Below are positions 1-10,114 of a stretch of 64,000 nt of DNA, in pieces. Source of the stretch: Galeruca laticollis (taxonomy: Eukaryota > Arthropoda > Insecta > Coleoptera > Chrysomelidae). The notes under the pieces are model-generated. The model saw only the letters and a list, made by a program, of their open reading frames with translations. It was not told the DNA's origin and did not search any database. The DNA is taken from the NCBI GenBank assembly GCA_963921935.1, contig OY998175.1, positions 266,283,709-266,347,708 of the forward strand, written 5' to 3'. Each line of letters starts with the position of its first letter. Positions within the stretch are counted from its first letter, which is position 1. The position numbers and the translations under genes are program-made.

Positions 1-2
1 AT

Positions 3-101
3 ATTTTACTTCTTAAAACTTTTCCATATCGAGTAGGACGGCTGGCTGTATCTGAAGAACCGATAATCGTTGATAGAGAAATTACTGAAAATTGGATTTA
101 A
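3..101 (+). CDS. Possible 3' terminal coding exon entering from the left edge
   Basis: One frame is open from the window edge to TAA at 99-101 and encodes about 32 residues ending in TENWI. The composition (mixed charged and hydrophobic residues, a VGRLAV stretch and an EEPIIVD stretch) looks like protein rather than random AT-rich DNA. I do not recognise the family and no splice acceptor can be judged because the left side is cut off. It could be the end of a host gene or of another transposon. Confidence 0.25.
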   Translation: MLLLKTFPYRVGRLAVSEEPIIVDREITENWI

Positions 102-3100
102 ATTAAAGTATTATGTATTATGGAATATCAACAATACCTCTTTTGTTATCATCAATCAATTCTAAATTATTTTGAATAAAAAATCCTCAAATAATTGGTG
201 TACGGAAGGACAAAATAAATGAATGATTATAACCCGTTTATTTCAATAGAATTTAACAAAATTGGTTGAATTTTTTACCAAATGATTAACAAATCGGATA
301 GTTTCAAATCTCTTTACGGAGATATCCAACAATTTCATCATTTCATTTCAAAAGGTTTAACAAGGTCTTTAATTTCAATAGTGATGAAGTAAAACAGAAT
401 TTCAATTTTTCTTACGAGCACGAGATACTTTTAACAAATTATGTTGCATCTGTATATGCTTTTTATGGGGTGTTCCATTTAGAATTGTTCATATGGTAAC
501 TGGAGGTACCTATACCTCCTTACCGATACCCATAAAGTTTTATTATAAATATTATAAAACGATTTAATCCCGTTGTTTTGACACCTTCCAATATATTTGT
601 GCGTACTTGGCAAACCATTCACATATGCATTTAGTGGTAACATATTCCCGCTATAACCATAGGCGTCCAGTGGGATAGAATTAAAATAATAGTTTTTAAT
701 GTTTATCTTCTTAGAGTGAAAATTTGATAAACATCAATATGAAAAGATCATTTGAGATGGAATCAACTAAAACTTATAAATTTCGTAACCAAATTAGCAA
801 AATAGTGTTGACTAGTGCGAAATAAGAGATAAAATTAGGTATTATAAACATTCCATTTAATCTCGAATAACTTGAAAACTTCGTACTATATCGCATAGAG
901 ACAGGAGGTTAATATTTACGTGGAAAGTAACGGAGTATCGAGAAAACATGCTGAAATCATTTTTACGATAGTGGCGTAGATTGTAGGGGGAAAAGAAGTA
1001 TTTATCCCTACCGCATGCCTCTAGTGATAGAGGAAAATTATATTTTACCACTAATTGAAGTAACCTAATATATAAAAAGTGGAAGGTGTAAAAACAATGG
1101 ACTACAATCATTTCAAATAATTATGATATAACACCCTAGATCTCAGTAAGAAGGAATATTTTACTGAAGTGTTCTCGAATCTTCATATTTTGTGCTAAGT
1201 TTTCTCCAGTTACTATATGGACAATTGATAATGAACCACTCTGTATAAATATGACTGTTGTACAAGTGAAAAACACCATTTTTACGATAACGTCAAAATT
1301 CTACTAAATTATGTTAAATCAGAAAGTTTTTACGTAGATGTGAGAAGTTCTGTGTTTGCTTGTATTTAGTTTATGTAGCTTCAATTACCTAGAACGATCG
1401 GAATAACTAATTTAGTAAAAATAATGAAAAACTGTTACACCTCAACTTTTATAAGTGAGAATGATAAAAAGGTTTATGATAACCCTGAAAAATATGGTGG
1501 TTCAAGGGTTGATGTATGCGGTTGGAAAGGAATGAAAAAAGTTTTTTATCTTCACACAAGGGCTTAAAACTACGAACGAAAACACGCTTTGGATCAAATT
1601 CGACGTCATTGAAATTTTGTAATGATATAATCACAAAGCGAAGGTGAAACGGTTATGCCTAAATGATCCTCTAAGACTGAGCGGAGTACTAAACACACTG
1701 ACAGGTGATGTAATTCTCTCATTGCTAAAATAGACCCAACAATTTGTACGATACAAGCCGTTAAAGTTGGAATGTAGCGGTTTATCGAAAGTACTATTTC
1801 GTTTTGGTAATACATTTTATTATTAATATTTTGCAGGGCTGTTAATCCTTACTCATTCGGCGTTAGTTTTAGTCTGATTTTCGACCCAAAAATATAGATA
1901 GTTATAAGGTTAGTGAGAAAATATTTGAAATGAAATTGTTAGGAGTTCTTATTTTTTGCTATTTTCTGCAATACTATTTCATAGAGTGTGAGATAAAGAA
2001 TAAAGGACGGTAAATATTCCGAAATTGCAATTTTATTATAAATGATCCTATATTTAGAAATGTCGTCGGTATATTTCTGCATTTTTGTGTTATTACTGTT
2101 AGTTTTGGTACTTGTTAGAGATAGATATACGTTTTTAAAGTTAGTGCCAATCAGGATTTTGTTTGCGTCGAAAATTATCATGTAATACAAAATAGATAAT
2201 ATACTTAATTTTTTTATATTATACAACTGTATATATAAATAAAAAGAGGCATATATTTGAGGGATATTTTTAAAATAACATACTAAACACGTATGGTAGC
2301 TTTTTAATTTTTTTATACTATATAAGTGATATTCAATAGCCTACCTATGTGTAAAGCAATTTTGCCGGGTTTTTCATTTACGATTTTAGCCACCAATTCT
2401 TAAATGTTTTAGTTTTTGACACAGGAGCTATTGAGAACTTATTTATTTCACTGTTGATCACTCGTACAACGAAAACAATTTGAAAAAGCGTTTAATTGAT
2501 TAAATAATGGATTTGAACCACTGAATATCACTTCAGAAAAAAATCCTCTGTTACGTTTAAAAATACTCATTAATTACTTACCTAGTCGATATATTTAAGA
2601 ACACTCTGTATAAATAAGCATATTTTTATATTATTATACGATCTACAAAAACTGCATCTAAAATATATTTTCTATATTGTATTACACTGGGAATTATCAT
2701 AACAGAATCTTAATTGTTCATGACTTTAAAAATGTATATTTCAAAAACTGATCATAGGAAAATCTTGAGAATTCAACACTTTCATTGAATACCAAAACTA
2801 GTAACAAAAACCTATCAGCAATTTAAGTAACTGGATCGAGTACAAATGCATATCAAGTTTTCAAAGAAAGATACCAGTCGCCACTTTCCATAAAAATTGT
2901 AGGGTCCTTATTCGGATCAACTATTAATACAAAATAAATTAGGTGTGCATAAAATGGGAGGGAGAAGGTAGCATATTCTTGTAAATGCATCAGTCAAAAA
3001 TGTAAATGTATATTTCCATAAAAATATATAATATAAGCTCGACTATTGAGCTTATTTTTGTCAACAGGTTTTTATATGATATGCAAATATGCTAATTTAT

Positions 3101-3349
3101 AGGTATTATTACGTATTCGTTCTTTCATGTTATAAACAATCTCAGTTTAATATAAGTCAATTGTTTGTAATTTATAATTTTTATTCCTCATAGTTGTTGT
3201 TTCAAATTAACAATTTCAGTCTCAGATAAAAATTTCTTACGAAGAACGCCGATTGCAATCGTTTTATACAATGTCAATACCGAACTGGCAATTATTCTTT
3301 TGATTGTATGTATTAACTGGCCGATAGTATATGTGGCAACGCCGCAAGG
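102..3349. other. AT-rich noncoding stretch, nothing recognised
   Basis: Stop codons are frequent in all frames and the few short ORFs have low-complexity translations with no family resemblance. I see no RNA gene, terminal repeat or transposon protein here. Confidence 0.5.
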
Positions 3350-3551
3350 AGTCCATCTTACCTGAAATGCATCATATACGGAGCCTACCTTGCTTTTGAA
3401 GTATGGAAGTATACACCAACGGAGCCTACTGTAACCGCTACATATAACGGATCCCACTAAGACGTCAACTTATATAGTGGTACACATGAAATATACGCTA
3501 GGAGCCCAAATTGGACTACAGGTATAACGGAGTCCACATTAGCCTGCAACA

Positions 3552-3611
<60 letters not shown>

Positions 3612-4063
3612 ATATATATATATATACTTGTACATACTTATCCTTCCAGTCTGTTTCCTTTAACAACAACCCTCACCCTCGTACCAGCAAATATAACGGG
3701 CTGACACGACCTGCATTCGAACTCAGGCTTGGCACATTGTATAAGCTCAATAGGCCCCACAGAGACCTTGACCGCTCGTTCCAGGCAAACCCCTTCCTCG
3801 AGGTAACCCGCAGGGAGATTCCTGGTTCTAAATTTTGTGCCGTAAGGCACTGGTGACAGCACGCTGCAAAGATTTCTAGGATAGGAGTATACAGTAGGGC
3901 CTCTCCGGTCACTACAATCAGAGGAAAAGAGGCCAGAGAGATAATTCCGTTTCTTACACCAACTGGAATATACCAACGATCTATTAGTGTGGGGACAGCG
4001 GTAACGGGATACACCCCTCAAAGGAGCAAGAGAAATTCATTACAAAAGGTCAGAAATATTACA
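3350..4063 (+). mobile_element. LTR-like block followed by a gypsy-type primer-binding site
   Basis: The block has an irregularly repeated GGAGCCTAC/GGAGTCCAC motif (about 3353, 3380, 3420, 3450, 3508, 3528), a (TA)n tract and a GC-richer right half. It ends ATATTACA, directly followed by CTGGTGACAGCGGTGGGA at 4064-4081, which resembles a tRNA-primer binding site of insect Ty3/gypsy elements. The left LTR boundary and a target duplication are not visible. The nearby gypsy RT at 4216-4886 is on the other strand, so the two are probably separate remnants. Confidence 0.35.
3552..3627. repeat. (TA)n microsatellite with TATG interruption
   Basis: A near-uninterrupted TA dinucleotide run of about 75 bp with a short TATGTATG interruption. 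Open frames across it encode only alternating Tyr/Ile and are artefacts. Confidence 0.95.
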
Positions 4064-4215
4064 CTGGTGACAGCGGTGGGATAAGTCAGCTACATCGGCT
4101 GATCTAATCACTGCTTCACCATAAGAATGAAAATAAAAACTACCCATTTATTAGAAACTATATAACATGGTATTATTAGGTAAATCATATATTTTATATT
4201 TCATAATCTCTGTGG

Positions 4216-4886
4216 TTAGGTAACCCAAAAGTACAACATATCATGTGAAAATTTTTTACCCATAAACTTAACACTCTCTTTTTTGAACTGAATTTTCTTT
4301 TTGTTAAACTTTAAGTTGTGTTCTACAGCGATATCTAAAACACATCTAAGATTTTGGTCATGTTCAGCCTCAGTAGCTCCTGTTATAATTAAGTCATCAA
4401 AATAAAGTATCACGCCCGAGATGCCACCAAAAACTTCAAAATTTTTCTTTTGAAAACCTCAGGGGCTGAACAGATACCAAAAGCTAATCTCTTAAACTTG
4501 AAACGACCAAATGGTGTAACGAAAGTCAGTAATTCTGAACTTTCACTATCCAATTCGATTTGCCAATACCCATCTTTCATATCAAGAACAGTAAAAAACT
4601 TTTTGTTTGTCAATTTGACAGTAATGTCATCATAAGATGGAATTATAAAGTGCTCTCTTTGTATAGCTCGGTTCAAATCTTTTGAATCAAGACAAAGACG
4701 AAGGTCACCATTTGATTTCTCAACTATAAGGTACAGAGGGTGTACCCACTCTGAAGACTTATCAACCTTTTCTATAATATCCTTCGACACAAGATCATAT
4801 AACTTATTTTTCAATGGTTCAATGGACTTTGCCTTATGTACGCCGCGGGCCTGTGTCCATATGTAAATAATTTGTAATTTGAACAT
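4216..4886 (-). pseudogene. Ty3/gypsy reverse transcriptase fragment
   Basis: Two minus-strand ORFs in different frames (4410-4886, then 4216-4413) together give the finger and palm part of a Ty3/gypsy RT. The first has SNGDLRLCLDSKDLNRAI and the motif-A region LDMKDGYWQI followed by FGRFKFKRLAFGICSAPEVF. The second begins with the catalytic YFDD box and GATEAEHDQNLR. They are separated by a frameshift near 4410. Protease, RNase H and integrase are absent, and both ends run into noncoding DNA. The RT sequence resembles the K02A2.6-like gypsy group, but I cannot assign a lineage firmly. Confidence 0.85.
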
Positions 4887-5227
4887 TTCATTTAATACTT
4901 TGTAGGTTTATTTAATTCTAATTACATTTTTATATATCATGAATAAAATCTCTTTATTTTTTCAGCACACGATTACGTAACATAAAAAAATATGACATAC
5001 GTACACAGAAAAATGCGTTCTGTTTGGCGGTACTATCAAAATAGCGTATTACCAGTCAAAAAAAGTATAATGACGTCATAAATCTAACAGTGATGACGTC
5101 ATCAAAAATATGACTAAACCAAAAAATGCGTATCTGAAATATAAAATCGACGTGTTTGTTCTTTTCCCCAATGGACAAGTCTAGCTTTTAACGAATTTGT
5201 TGCAACCTTTACGTGCTCACTGTACAC

Positions 5228-5528
5228 ATTTTTGATAGCAGTTGATATTGATTTTCAAATTCACTTCTAACTCATTCAATAATCCTCTTAAAACATTCTA
5301 TTTTCAACTGATGTACATTCAAAATTAATTCCGGTTGTGATAACTAAAAAGTTTCTTAATTATAATTTGATTATTAAAGCCATTGAGATATACATATATT
5401 ATTGATAGCAGTTGATAGTGACCTTCAAATTTACTCCTAACTCATCCAATAATCCTCTTGAAACATTCTATTTTTAAATGATGTTCATTCAAAATTGATT
5501 GCGATCGTGATAACTAAAGTAAAAAGTT
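5228..5528. repeat. Imperfect tandem duplication, about 128-bp unit
   Basis: Bases 5228-5356 and 5400-5528 share the same order of landmarks: TGATAGCAGTTGATA, ACTCATTC/CAATAATCCTCTT, AAAACATTCTATTTT, GATGTACATTCAAAATT and GTGATAACTAAA. Point differences and small indels separate the units, so this is an old duplication. Confidence 0.8.
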
Positions 5529-6599
5529 TTTTATGAACTAATGTATTGATGAACTAGATAACAAATTACGGCGTACAATAATATATAAGGTTTCAAACAA
5601 AGTATGTAATGAAAGAAAAATATCAATACATTATTGCTAAGCTCAAGAAGAAGCCAACAAAACTACTTAGATCTCTCGCAAGTTCATGTAGAATAATATT
5701 CTAATAAACAAAAACAGGTACGAGTAACAACTGTAAAGCAATAACACTATTACTACACAAGCTGTGAAAATTGGACACGAATAATTTAAAAATTAATGAA
5801 AAGGATTTTGAATGAAGTATTCAGATTAGTTTTGGAGAGAGCATATGAACAAGAAGAGCTATCATGATCGCAAGGAGAAACAATTTGAAGGAATATTTGT
5901 AGTTGTAATGAATAAAGAAGATTGCTTGGCCAGAAGCTTTGCTTCTTAGCACGTACCTATGTCTCATTTTGATCAATTCTTAGTGTGTTACGAATTACGT
6001 CAATAGATGATTTTTGTTCAATACTGATATTTGAAATGAATTTAGAAATAATAGTGAGCACAATTTTCAAATGATGTTTCATAAGCAAGGTGTAGAGAAG
6101 ACACTGATAAGAATCAAGTCAACGCTCTTGAGTACATTATTATCAAGGTCAATCAGAACAGCTTAGATGGATCAAAAACCAGTTGGTGTCAGAAATTACT
6201 AGTACAGATTTGTAAGATAATGTTAGAAATCAAAAATGAAGTATAACTAATTAAAAATTATCAAACAAAGAATATTATTAGAGATAAATAAAATAAGACC
6301 GGGAGATGGTGACAGATTTTTTGGACGTGATTTATCGCAGTATGACTTTTGAGTATATTGAAGTATGGATATTCTAAAGATGTTAAGCCATACATGAGTG
6401 AATAATTCCGTGGTCGTTATATATTATGAAGGTTAGTTAACTTCTATTTCCAAATTATCCATTTTTATGCGATTTCTAGCAAGACACCATATGCTTTAAA
6501 ATGTAATTCAACGAAAAAACTACTGACAAAGTCATTAGCTTACCGTTTTCGCATGTCCAAGAGCATTTCGAATTAGAAGCGTCTAGTAAAGTTTTCTTT

Positions 6600-6830
6600 T
6601 ATATGTTACATACCAAGTCGGAAATTGTACGATTCACGCATCGTACAGTGATTTTTATACCGAGTGCGAAGTGTATAGACTACTTTGTACCAATTACGAT
6701 TTACCGGACTTGGTATTACGAGTTTTGTACTGTTCGGGTTCTGTACAATTTATTTGTACCCATCTGTTAATTTCAACCTTTCAGCCAACTTGGTACAGCA
6801 GTTGTTGTACAAAGCCCGAATGAGTAGCAG
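6600..6830 (+). repeat. Dispersed repeat, inverted partner at 47120-47225
   Basis: The segment GTACAATTTATTTGTAC...TTAATTTCAACCTTTCAGCCAACTTGG...GTTGTAC is found in reverse complement at about 47120-47200. The block is rich in GTAC/TTGTAC motifs (CGTACAGTG, TTTGTACC, TTTGTACTG, CTGTACAA, TTGTACAAAG). It has no coding capacity and may be the end of a DNA transposon or a nonautonomous family. Confidence 0.6.
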
Positions 6831-7425
6831 TTATATATATTTACAAAGTCTATTATCCTAAATAATGTTATATTATGAGGGCTAAATTTAGAGTAATGTA
6901 AAAAGGGTGCTAGTTACGATTAAATTAAAAATTCAACAATAACAAAAAATACATATTTGGATAATTAGTAACACCTGATAATAAACATTAAATCGAAGAC
7001 GAGTTTTTACCATTCATACTACAACAGGAAAGAACTGCTACAAATATAAGCGATAGAAATTTGGAAAAGACATAGGGTCGGCTTTAAATAATCAGAGAGT
7101 ACATTTGAAACAATAATTTAATACAGAAACGAAATCAGTTAGCTCTGAGTGGGCTAGGGGTCGAATTGTAGTAGATCCTTGGTAAACAAACTACAAAAGA
7201 GACACGGATTTCGTAGACGTTTGAGAATATAAAAAAAGGTATCAAGGAAACGGGTCGGACGCTGAAGAGGAGTATAAGAGAAAGAGAAAAGAAGCAGATG
7301 AAAGCTTCGGAAGAAGCAAGAAACAGAAAGAGAATAAAGGGAGAGTGGATACGGAAACAACTATGATCAAAATGATGCAGGAACTGATGTTAAAGAATGA
7401 TGATATGATGGATGGGATAAAATAA

Positions 7426-7959
7426 TTGAGAAAAGAAAATGGAGAAACAAATAAGCAGCTGTTAGAGATAAAACACGAAAATCTGAAAATGAAGGAGGAA
7501 ATTAAAGCATTAAATGAAGAAGTAGAACACTTAGAAACAGTTACTAAAAAAGAAAACCTGATCATTACTGGAATAGAAGTGAAAACAAATGGAAATATTT
7601 CTCCAAAGCAAAAAATAGAAACATTCATAGCAAAAGAAATACAAGTGGACTTTAAAATAAGAAGCGCTCAGAAAATACGGGAAAAGATGTGCTTAATCGA
7701 AATGGAAAACATAACAGATAAAATTGACATCTTGAAAAATAAAAGCAGACTGAGACATCTCCGGAAAAAAAATTTCATTGAGTCGGATCTTACCAAGAAG
7801 GAACAGGAAGTACAAAAAATAATCAGAGGAAAGGCTATGGAAGAAAAAGATAAGGGCAAGCAAACAAAAGTAGGTTACAAGAAATTAATAGTAAATGATA
7901 TAGTATGGAAATGGAATGATGAACAAAAACAGTTACAGCTCAACCAAAAAAACCAGTAG
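7426..7959 (+). CDS. LINE-A ORF1: coiled-coil RNA-binding-type protein
   Basis: A 177-residue highly charged protein. Residues about 1-45 form a Lys/Glu-rich heptad region (NKQLLEIKHENLKMKEEI), predicted coiled coil. A middle region reads ENLIITGIEVK...KQKIETFIAKE and resembles the RRM/transposase_22-like part of LINE ORF1 proteins. The frame is closed upstream by TAA just before the first ATG, while a related frame seems to continue upstream with lesions, so the N-terminus may be lost. It lies 38 bp before the endonuclease ORF on the same strand, as expected for ORF1-ORF2 order. Function is inferred from position and composition, not from a diagnostic motif. Confidence 0.6.
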   Translation: MRKENGETNKQLLEIKHENLKMKEEIKALNEEVEHLETVTKKENLIITGIEVKTNGNISPKQKIETFIAKEIQVDFKIRSAQKIREKMCLIEMENITDKIDILKNKSRLRHLRKKNFIESDLTKKEQEVQKIIRGKAMEEKDKGKQTKVGYKKLIVNDIVWKWNDEQKQLQLNQKNQ

Positions 7960-7997
7960 ACACACGTGACAATACGATCCCGGCATCGACTCAAACA

Positions 7998-8782
7998 ATG
8001 AACAAGGTACAGGATTACAAGAAAAGAGGTGAAGAAAAGAACCGCCAAAAAGAAGTAATTAAAAAGGGAAATAAACTTATAAATATAGGAACATGGAACG
8101 TGCGAGGAATATACGGAGAGGGGGACATAACAAATTTAGTAAAGGAAGCAAAAAGATACAATATAGGAATTCTAGCGCTGCAGGAGACACATTTCAAAAA
8201 TAATAATATAAAAGAAATGGAGGAATATGTCCTATTTACAAGTGGAAATGAAAAAAGACGATTTGGTACAGGCTTTGTAGTCAGTAAAAATATGAAAGGA
8301 CAAATCACACACTTCCAAGCGATCTCAGACAGGATATGCAAAATACATATTACTGGAAATGACAAAAACATAACAATCGTTAACTTTCATGCACCTACAG
8401 AAGAGAAAACTGATGAAGATAAAGATGCATTCTATGAACAACTGTAAGAAATTATTGACATAATACCAAACGGCAATGTAAAAATAATAATAGGAGATGC
8501 AAATGCAAAAGTAGGAAATGAAGACATATTTAGAACTATAACGGGAGGCGAAAGCAAACATAATACGAGTAACGATAATGGTTTTAGATTAATCAATATG
8601 GCTATAGAAAAGCAAATGAAGATTATGAGTACAAATTTTAGAAGGAAGAATATACACAAAGTAACTTGGATAATTCCAGGAACTAATGAATCAAACCAAA
8701 TTGATCACGTGCTAATAGGGGCAAAAGATGCCAAATCAATAAAAAATGTAAAATCATATAGGGGTGCCGATATAGACTCTGA
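7998..8782 (+). pseudogene. LINE-A ORF2 apurinic-type endonuclease domain, interrupted
   Basis: Exo-endo-phosphatase domain of a non-LTR ORF2. Landmarks in order are INIGTWNVRGIY (catalytic Asn), LALQETHF (catalytic Glu), the GTGFVVSKN strand, ITIVNFHAPT, IIIGDANAKVG (Asp/Asn pair), TWIIPG and NQIDHVLIG. The domain resembles the endonuclease of CFDP2-like insect LINEs. An in-frame TAA at 8445-8447 breaks it once. The coding sequence stops at the Polinton target site after DIDS. The last box (SDH, catalytic His) is on the far side, at 19927 onward. Confidence 0.85.
8777..8782. repeat. Polinton target-site duplication, left copy (CTCTGA)
   Basis: CTCTGA immediately precedes the left terminal inverted repeat and recurs directly after the right one at 19927-19932. 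Six-base duplications are characteristic of Polinton/Maverick integration. Confidence 0.93.
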
Positions 8783-9144
8783 AGTAGATGAGCAACACGG
8801 GGTACGGGAACACTTTCAAGGCCATCCGTCAAACGTGTCATCTGCACACGCGCCGGGCCGTCACATGTGTCATCTGTCAACCCCGTCACGTGTGTCAACT
8901 GTCGAATGTGTCGTATGTGCGTTCTGTTGTATGTGTCATCTGTCAAATGTATCGTATGCCCCAACTGTTCTGTGATATCATGTGCTCCATCTTTATGATT
9001 TTTCTATGTCAACATGTATATACTACGTCATCTGTCATATGTACCGTATGCCCCATCTGTTCTGTGATGTACTCTGATGTACTCCATCTTTATGATTTTA
9101 CTATGGTAACATGTATATAGTGCGACGTAAGCAACTCTTTCGTA
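8783..9144 (+). repeat. Polinton left terminal inverted repeat
   Basis: About 362 bp, matching the reverse complement of 19541-19926 with indels and substitutions. Inside it a degenerate unit around GTGTCATCTGTCAA/GTCGTATG recurs many times, followed by two copies of a TCTTTATGATTTT-CTATG(T/G)(C/T)AACATGTATATA block. The ORFs through this repeat are a consequence of that low complexity and I do not regard them as genes. Confidence 0.93.
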
Positions 9145-9586
9145 CAATTTATCAAATTGAAAAAATATTTCGCTACCGGCAATAGGATTCGATCCATCGA
9201 TCGCACATTCTCATGCGTTAATAATCTTTTACCATGCTAGCAAGACCACCAAGTTATAATAATATCATTGCATATTGTGAAAGCGAATTTAAAATTTATC
9301 GAAGTAAAACAATTATTTATTTTTAATTCAGATTGTACAACAACAACAAAGTTAATATTCATATGGTAAAAAGATGTTATCTGCATTGTTATTGTATTTC
9401 GAGTTGAATATCTATGTAAACACAATACGGGGTAGTAGCAAATAAATCATTATCGGTATATTTGTTTTAGTAAACGGCATTTTTAAACTTTAATTGACAT
9501 TACTGGTTGATTGAGTATATACAGGATGTCAATAAAAATGCAAATCATTCCATAAACAATTTATTATTATTATTTAGATACATTAT
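9145..9586. other. Polinton subterminal noncoding region with a tRNA-like segment
   Basis: No ORF of interest. Bases 9175-9250 on the minus strand contain a box-B-like GATCGAATCC (9185-9194) and a loosely box-A-like TAGCATGGTAAAAG upstream, with an anticodon-arm-like hairpin between. The acceptor stem does not pair, so this is at most a tRNA-derived remnant or an internal Pol III promoter relic. Confidence 0.4.
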
Positions 9587-10070
9587 TTACAATGGTAATA
9601 CAGTATTTAAAAACCAGTGTCGTAGACGATCTAAATTTCTTTGGACACATGAGTATAATCCAGTAGCGTGACAAGGATTTGGATCACGTTCAAAGTTTCC
9701 TGTCGCACAAGGTGTACCATCGAAATTGCAAACATCAATAATATGGGAAAATACACTAAAAATGCGACATTTCTTTAGTAGAAATTCTGCTTTCTGATGT
9801 CCGCGTACGTATATAAAGTCTGCAGCATACAAATGCCAATATACCATTGAATTTGGAGTACTCAATGTCACCTGAAGAGTATCGAATACCATGCACATTC
9901 TTCTCCAAGTATGATACAGTCTTCTTATCCTGATTGCTTAACGTAGAAATTGATTGGCTAGGTAAAGATATGTAGTGACTCTGCTTAAAACCAACTTCGA
10001 TGCAGAGGTCTTTGACAACAAAGACTCCATCTATAACGAAACCCTGAATGTCTACTAGCGCAACTCTCAT
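9587..10070 (-). pseudogene. Conserved arthropod Polinton-associated protein of unknown function
   Basis: The likely start is the ATG at 10068-10070 (MRVALVDIQGFVIDG). The first ORF runs to the region of SSGDIEYSKFNGIL, and a frameshift near 9835 moves the sequence into the frame ending at 9587, which has ADFIYVRGHQKAEFLL and a Cys/His-bearing end (NPCHATGLYSCVQRNL...HWF). The layout (opening D-I-Q-G strand, YVRG-x-K, then a terminal Cys/His cluster) matches a protein family I associate with arthropod Polintons, from memory. The alternating strands suggest a nuclease-like alpha/beta fold, which is speculation. It follows the capsid gene on the same strand. Confidence 0.5.
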
Positions 10071-10114
10071 GATGATGACTGCTCGAATACTGACGTACAA
10101 CTGCGACATACATC

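Larger units (their letters stand above)
4887..7159. other. Noncoding AT-rich DNA with a dispersed and a local repeat
   Basis: No credible ORF. It contains the imperfect duplication at 5228-5528 and the repeat family at 6600-6830, both listed separately. The rest shows nothing I can name. Confidence 0.5.
7160..8782 (+). mobile_element. LINE-A, left half (ORF1 and endonuclease), split by the Polinton
   Basis: APE-type non-LTR retrotransposon. The left half holds ORF1 and the endonuclease. The element resumes at 19927 with the end of the endonuclease, then RT and the C-terminal region, and finishes at a (TA)n tail at 22175. Removing the Polinton and one CTCTGA copy restores an uninterrupted endonuclease C-terminus reading DIDS then DHFLVMA. 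The 5' limit is approximate. Confidence 0.85.

Noticed and set aside
857..2226. Several 60-95-codon ORFs on the minus strand
   Set aside because: AT-rich low-complexity translations with no motif and no consistent neighbours; expected by chance.
3457..4021. ORFs on both strands through the (TA)n tract and the adjacent GC-richer block
   Set aside because: Poly Tyr/Ile from the microsatellite, and overlapping frames in an LTR-like region; no recognisable domain.
8788..9120. ORFs of about 100 codons in the left Polinton TIR (and the mirror at 19565-19921)
   Set aside because: They arise from the repeated CATCTGTCA-type motif, which happens to lack stops. Both copies are TIR and the translations are Cys/His repeats without conservation.
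9175..9250. A functional tRNA gene
   Set aside because: Box-B-like sequence is present but the acceptor stem and T-stem do not pair.
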